From positions 122,451-186,450 of the forward strand of contig CALIML010000008.1 in NCBI GenBank assembly GCA_938045475.1: a stretch of DNA of 64,000 bases, read 5' to 3'. Source of the stretch: an uncultured Sulfolobales archaeon. GTDB lineage: Archaea; Thermoproteota; Thermoprotei_A; Sulfolobales; Desulfurococcaceae. Numbering within the stretch: position 1 is the stretch's first letter; each line of letters opens with the position of its first letter. Positions 60,541 through 64,000 of this stretch are shown here, piece after piece. A program made the translations under genes and the position numbers. The notes beneath the pieces were generated by a model. It was not told where the DNA came from and did no database searches. It saw only the letters and a program-made list of their open reading frames with translations.

Positions 60541-61242
60541 TTACTTCGCAGGTTTGAATATGTATTCGTAGAGAGAAGCTCCTATTATGCCTCCTATTAC
60601 AGGCCCTACCAAGTATATCCATATCTTGGATAAGGGAAGTATGTCGCCGGCCATGGCAGCAGCGATAGCTGATGATAGAGATCTTGCGAAGTTCATGCTG
60701 GCCCCTGTTAAGGGTCCCCCCATCCATATGTCGCAAGCTACTATCATTCCTATGCTAAACCCGGCCCAGCCCGGTGGAGCTCTCTTATCTACAGCTACAC
60801 CCATGATTACGAACAGTAGCCACATTGTGAGAACTATTTCTATAGCTACAGCTGCAGCATCACTTACACCAGTGCCTGGGAGAGTGGCACCGAAACGTAC
60901 GGCTTTACCTACATCTGGGTAGAATCCGTACAGACATAAGCCAGCTATTATAGAGCCAATGATTTGTGCAAATATGTAGGTTCCAACAAGCTTGATGGGA
61001 AGTCTACGGATTACTGAAAGAGCTATTGTTACAGATGGATTTATATGTGTTCCTGAAATGTGGCCCAAGGTATATATCATTATCATGACTATGAAGCCGA
61101 ATGCTGCGCCTATGCCAAATAGTGCAGCAGGACCTCCGCCAAGTATGGATATTAGTGTTATAACTGAAGCAGGTCCAAACAGTGTTAAAGCCCATGTACC
61201 GAATACTTCTGCTATAAAAACCTGCCCTAATGTAGGCTGCAT
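60541..61242 (-). CDS. Aquaporin (MIP family) with a changed second NPA motif
   Basis: A 233-residue MIP-family channel with six membrane helices. The first asparagine box is INPS (residues 67-70) instead of NPA, and the second is MNFARSL (N184-F185-A186), with Phe where the family has Pro. The selectivity Arg after the box is kept (R187). GGPLTGASMNFARS otherwise fits the signature. A long AT-rich stretch with tatataaaaatac on the minus strand (about 61293-61315) is the promoter. Water or glycerol permeability may be altered. Confidence 0.9.
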   Translation of the reverse strand: MQPTLGQVFIAEVFGTWALTLFGPASVITLISILGGGPAALFGIGAAFGFIVMIMIYTLGHISGTHINPSVTIALSVIRRLPIKLVGTYIFAQIIGSIIAGLCLYGFYPDVGKAVRFGATLPGTGVSDAAAVAIEIVLTMWLLFVIMGVAVDKRAPPGWAGFSIGMIVACDIWMGGPLTGASMNFARSLSSAIAAAMAGDILPLSKIWIYLVGPVIGGIIGASLYEYIFKPAK

Positions 61243-61292
61243 TTTCTGGCTACACGTATATACCCACCCATTCGCTACTTGAACTACGATAC

Positions 61293-61315
61293 AATATGTA
61301 TTTTTATATACTTTA
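61293..61315 (-). promoter_or_regulatory. TATA box of the aquaporin gene
   Basis: The plus-strand sequence gtatttttatatactttaat reads as a TATA-rich element on the minus strand, some 50-70 bases before ATG 61242. Several overlapping TATA motifs are possible. Confidence 0.4.
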
Positions 61316-61364
61316 ATATACCTTTTACATCAATGTGTAAATAACTATAGTTCATGCAATTAGA

Positions 61365-61672
61365 GGCTCGTCCTTTAGGGCGGAATAACCTAAAGATCTT
61401 TAAGCGTTTATTCATTGATAATTAGTTCGTCAGACACTGCCTTGCAACTTCATAGCCCTTAAGAAGCTTGAGTCAAGGACTCTCTACACTTAGACTAGGG
61501 TTCTTAGTTATTAATGGACGTGCACAGCCCTTGGGCTACATCACTCTCGCCTGCAGTGAGCTCATAGGCTCAGCCCCCTTCGGGTGAACTCATGGCCCCC
61601 TACGTCCAAGGGCTTAAGACAACTTCATTCCCCGCCCCCATGGGGAACTATGCTCCCAGAGCAGGGGCGGGT
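61365..61672. mobile_element. Candidate degenerate IS200/IS605-like or PATE element
   Basis: A 567-base gap between the aquaporin and the surface-protein gene holds a strikingly structured segment. At 61370-61383 CGTCC-TTTA-GGGCG forms a five-pair hairpin, nested with CTTTAGG (61373-61379) and CCTAAAG (61389-61395). At 61631-61638 CCCGCCCC pairs perfectly with GGGGCGGG at 61664-61671, enclosing an inner TGGG/CCCA stem. Between them, AGCCCTTGG (61526-61534) is complementary to CCAAGGGCT (61606-61614). Hairpin ends resembling these are found at ends of IS200/IS605 elements and their non-coding derivatives (PATEs). No transposase ORF survives, so this is tentative. Confidence 0.3.
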
Positions 61673-61809
61673 CTCTCACTAATGCCTGTTATTTCGCCTA
61701 TCTAAGTCTACGTAAGCTGGGGATGTAGTTCCGAGCCGTTGGAAGGAGAACTTTAACTTAGTGGTTGGGAGAAGATCTATGATGGCTTACAGCTTTTTCA
61801 GCATAGAAT

Positions 61810-63150
61810 TTAGAGTGGGGAGAGACGGGTTTTCAGTCGCTGACGTAGTTTAGTGAACATGAATATTGTTGCAACAACTACTGCTATGACTATCGTTACA
61901 AGCAGTATCCATAGCTGCTCATACCAAGCTTTTTCTAGAATAATTAGTGAAAACTCCCTTACTTTAGTCATGTTTTCACTTACTGCTACAATTGTTAAAA
62001 CATATGTCCCAGCTTGAGCCGCTGGAGTTGCCGTAATAGTTAGAGTAGTCCATATCGGTGGGAAATCCGACTCTACGTCCAAGCTATAGGAAACTCCTTG
62101 AGGCACTCCTGAAACAAAGAGCGTAATTCTCAAAGGAGGTTCTCCCACGGATTCAACGAAGATGCTTGCAGTCACTGAACTACCTTTATAGACATATAGA
62201 GTACTTGGATCAATGGAGACAGTGAAGTCGAAGGCCTGCGTAAAGTTGGCGACAAGGCTTATTGGACCACGGATCCATACAGTTGTAGGATTGTCAAACT
62301 TGCCGTAAGTTGAGCCCACTGCAAAGATCGCTGTCCACATTTTAAAGGCGTATCCCTTGTCTGGAATGGCCGTTATATTCACATAGGCCCCGTCATCAAA
62401 CCAGTATGAGCCTGGGGGAGGATCAGTAGTGCCCTTGCCTGCTTCACCCCCTATGTGAAGTCTATACTCAATATGATATGATTCAATTAAAACGCCTGGG
62501 CTTAAAACCGTTAAGTTAACGCACTCTCGATCGTGGTTTGCATTTGCATACCTCACATCATCTACTGTAGAGTACACGAAGCCTTCATAACAACATACGT
62601 GAAGAGAGCCTTCATCCCACCAAAAGGAAGCTGGGAGCATTTCGAAGCCAAGTCTCCATCCATCAACTATAGCTACTACTCCAACAGCATCAGATCCTAA
62701 TCCATCTGCTGAAATAACCCATAGGTATTGCACTTTATACTCCGCCGAAATAAAACCTCCGTCTGCTGGCACAATGATAAAACCAGTCCTCCCAAGCGAG
62801 ATGCCGCTCGTTGAACTCCAGACATAGCGTTTTCCCTCAACAATAGATGGAATAACCTCCACCCATTCAAATACATGGAACGAACCAGTGGTCCAGTTGA
62901 AGCTTTTAGGTAGATCGCTGAAGCTGTAGCTAGCGTTGTCAACAACGAGGATGGCCGCGTCTGGAGGAACATCTTCTACATTAATGCCGCTAACAGAGAA
63001 AGTTATAGTGGCCACTGTTTGCTGACTCCCATACGGAACTCCACATATAGAGGATGCGGGGAATGTAAGGAGTAGGAGGTATACTATGGTTATTGAATAT
63101 GGGGAGAGAGGCGTTGACAACTCATACCTCCACATGACTTTACTGGGCAA
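61810..63150 (-). CDS. Secreted repeat-containing surface protein with C-terminal membrane anchor
   Basis: A 446-residue exported protein. A signal peptide (ITIVYLLLLTFPASSICG) lies in residues 19-36. Three diverged repeat units with W..GS/GA cores follow: SFNWTTGSFHVFEW, SFWWDEGSLHVCCY, and SYWFDDGAYVNITAIPDKGY; the third is the common bacterial-type repeat with PxxGYxFxxW. Next is a NEW3-like domain (DFTVSIDPSTLYVYKGSSVT; GTYVLTIVAVSEN) and a C-terminal membrane helix (LLVTIVIAVVVATIFMF) with a basic tail. It is probably anchored at the cell surface. An alternative start at the Met of MWRYELS is possible. Confidence 0.7.
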   Translation of the reverse strand: MPSKVMWRYELSTPLSPYSITIVYLLLLTFPASSICGVPYGSQQTVATITFSVSGINVEDVPPDAAILVVDNASYSFSDLPKSFNWTTGSFHVFEWVEVIPSIVEGKRYVWSSTSGISLGRTGFIIVPADGGFISAEYKVQYLWVISADGLGSDAVGVVAIVDGWRLGFEMLPASFWWDEGSLHVCCYEGFVYSTVDDVRYANANHDRECVNLTVLSPGVLIESYHIEYRLHIGGEAGKGTTDPPPGSYWFDDGAYVNITAIPDKGYAFKMWTAIFAVGSTYGKFDNPTTVWIRGPISLVANFTQAFDFTVSIDPSTLYVYKGSSVTASIFVESVGEPPLRITLFVSGVPQGVSYSLDVESDFPPIWTTLTITATPAAQAGTYVLTIVAVSENMTKVREFSLIILEKAWYEQLWILLVTIVIAVVVATIFMFTKLRQRLKTRLSPL

Positions 63151-63695
63151 TCCATTTTAAACTTTATTGGCACTCTACTTTAACTCTTGGTGCATGAAGA
63201 ACAGCTCTAAGAGGAGAAGTGAGCTGCAGTGAAATAAACTCTCCAATAACTCCCTATATGCCTCTATAGCCGTGTTAATTCTATTCTGAGGTAGACACAC
63301 ATGTGGTATTCCTTTAAATAGATGCCCATACGTCCACCTTAGCTATATCGGCTAAACCCGAGTTGTTGGAATTATGCGTGAACACCCATTTATCGACGCT
63401 TAAATCCATCCGGGAGCCACTGGCTACGGCGTTGTTATGGGAGTAGTTGCTGGTATTGTTTCTAGGAGTAATTAGGCTCACGGGTAGTGAAGCAATCGTT
63501 AAGCTAAGGCGCAGCAATGGTTACTGTGGCTATAGTTACAACAGGGTATTTTTCAACATTTCACGTGAACTATAGCGTAGCTCAATATTTTTAAGTTCCT
63601 GCTATGGTAAACGTTGAGAGTTTCACAGAGAATCAGTTGAGGTATTGAAAGAGTATAATAGAGCTATAGCACTAACAGCTTAGTTGGGGGTGGAG
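63151..63695. other. 545-base gap before the right-edge gene
   Basis: No recognised gene. On the minus strand, 63517-63314 is open for 67 codons with a signal-like start (MLRLSLTIASLPVSL) and a protein-like end (DKWVFTHNSNNSGLADIAKV). A run of TIATVTIAA upstream in another frame suggests a frameshifted pilin- or surface-like remnant. A TATA-like sequence (tatttttcaac) is near 63550. Confidence in any of this as a gene is low. Confidence 0.25.
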
Positions 63696-64000
63696 TTGAG
63701 TAAACTGCTTCCTATACTATCACTGGCACTGTTGTTAATAGCTTCACTAGAAGCCATAGCGATCTTTAAGTTAGCTAGACTTGATCAAAGCCAGCTCTAT
63801 GAAGTTTCTTCAGAGAACAGAGACTATGAAGAGCTACTCAGCGATTACACTAAGTTAATGAATGACTACGAGGCCTTGAAGAGGGCTTTAAAAGATCTCA
63901 CGTATGAAAATGGATTGCTAAGAGATGAAAACACTAAGTTGAAGCAGAAGCTTACCTTCACCTTAGCTGAAAGCACAACATTAAAAATCATTTTAAATTC
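63696..64000 (+). CDS. N-terminal part of a signal-anchored coiled-coil protein, cut by the right edge
   Basis: TTG 63696 (or GTG 63690) follows a strong purine run (ttgggggtgga) and opens a frame to the window end. The product begins with a hydrophobic signal-anchor (LLPILSLALLLIASLEAIAI), then a long heptad-patterned coiled coil (ELLSDYTKLMNDYEALKRAL). Probably a surface or cell-envelope protein; the family cannot be told from the fragment. Confidence 0.6.
   Translation, partial: MSKLLPILSLALLLIASLEAIAIFKLARLDQSQLYEVSSENRDYEELLSDYTKLMNDYEALKRALKDLTYENGLLRDENTKLKQKLTFTLAESTTLKIILN

Noticed and set aside
1..64000. CRISPR arrays, integrases or intact insertion sequences anywhere in the window
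   Set aside because: No regularly spaced repeats, no transposase or integrase ORF and no recombination site were found; only the tentative element at 61365-61672 remains.

Overview
The window is chromosomal DNA of a (hyper)thermophilic crenarchaeon (Thermoproteota). The evidence is a complete CdvA-CdvB-CdvC (ESCRT-III/Vps4) division locus, an archaeal A/V-type ATP synthase operon, deoxyhypusine synthase, archaeal-type prolyl-tRNA synthetase, Hjc resolvase, ATP-dependent DNA ligase, archaeal lipid genes (HMG-CoA synthase and reductase, a CDP-alcohol phosphatidyltransferase), TATA-box promoters and very frequent GTG/TTG starts. CdvABC together with this gene mix points to a Desulfurococcales-like lineage rather than Thermoproteales; this is inference. 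I found no rRNA, no convincing tRNA, no CRISPR array and no intact insertion sequence.

Layout. 1-5.3 kb: start of a truncated gene, a PhoH-KH ATPase, then a divergent ZnuABC-type metal transporter whose operon ends with a NikR-like ribbon-helix-helix regulator, then a VTT-family membrane protein. 5.4-15.4 kb: a small zinc-finger protein, a membrane-anchored protein, and a complete oligopeptide ABC transporter (binding protein, two permeases, two ATPases) interrupted by a 590-base gap with a broken gene. 15.4-23.9 kb: HMG-CoA synthase with its DUF35 partner, an MNT/HEPN pair, a radical SAM protein, an aminotransferase, an MDR-like protein, an HTH regulator, an unknown protein and a DRG-type GTPase. 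24.1-26.8 kb: cdvABC. 27.4-31.4 kb: small membrane proteins, deoxyhypusine synthase, a Dpm1-like glycosyltransferase and a GtrA fusion.

31.7-46.7 kb: family-4 uracil-DNA glycosylase, DNA ligase, GPN-loop GTPase, AMMECR1 and Mut7-C proteins, a three-gene ECF transporter of the QueT type, a second radical SAM protein, an NrdG-like activase, a class II HMG-CoA reductase, the NfeD/stomatin pair, Hjc, a phospholipid synthase and an endonuclease IV-like protein. 46.8-55.4 kb: ATP synthase genes H-I-(NUDIX)-K-E-C-F-A-B, without D. 55.4-64 kb: metallo-beta-lactamase fold protein, Dph6, ProS, an M28 peptidase, an aquaporin with a changed second NPA box, a GC-rich palindromic element that may be a transposon relic, and secreted or anchored surface proteins.

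Most of the window is core metabolism and informational genes in tight, often 1-30 base overlapping operons. The points I find most worth a second look are the class II HMG-CoA reductase and its start site, the single-ATPase QueT ECF transporter, the aquaporin variant, the 57-base identical tails of the two oligopeptide ATPase genes, the GtrA fusion domain, the mini-ORF leader at 22160, and gene remnants in the long gaps. I did not find a convincing wholly new multi-gene system.
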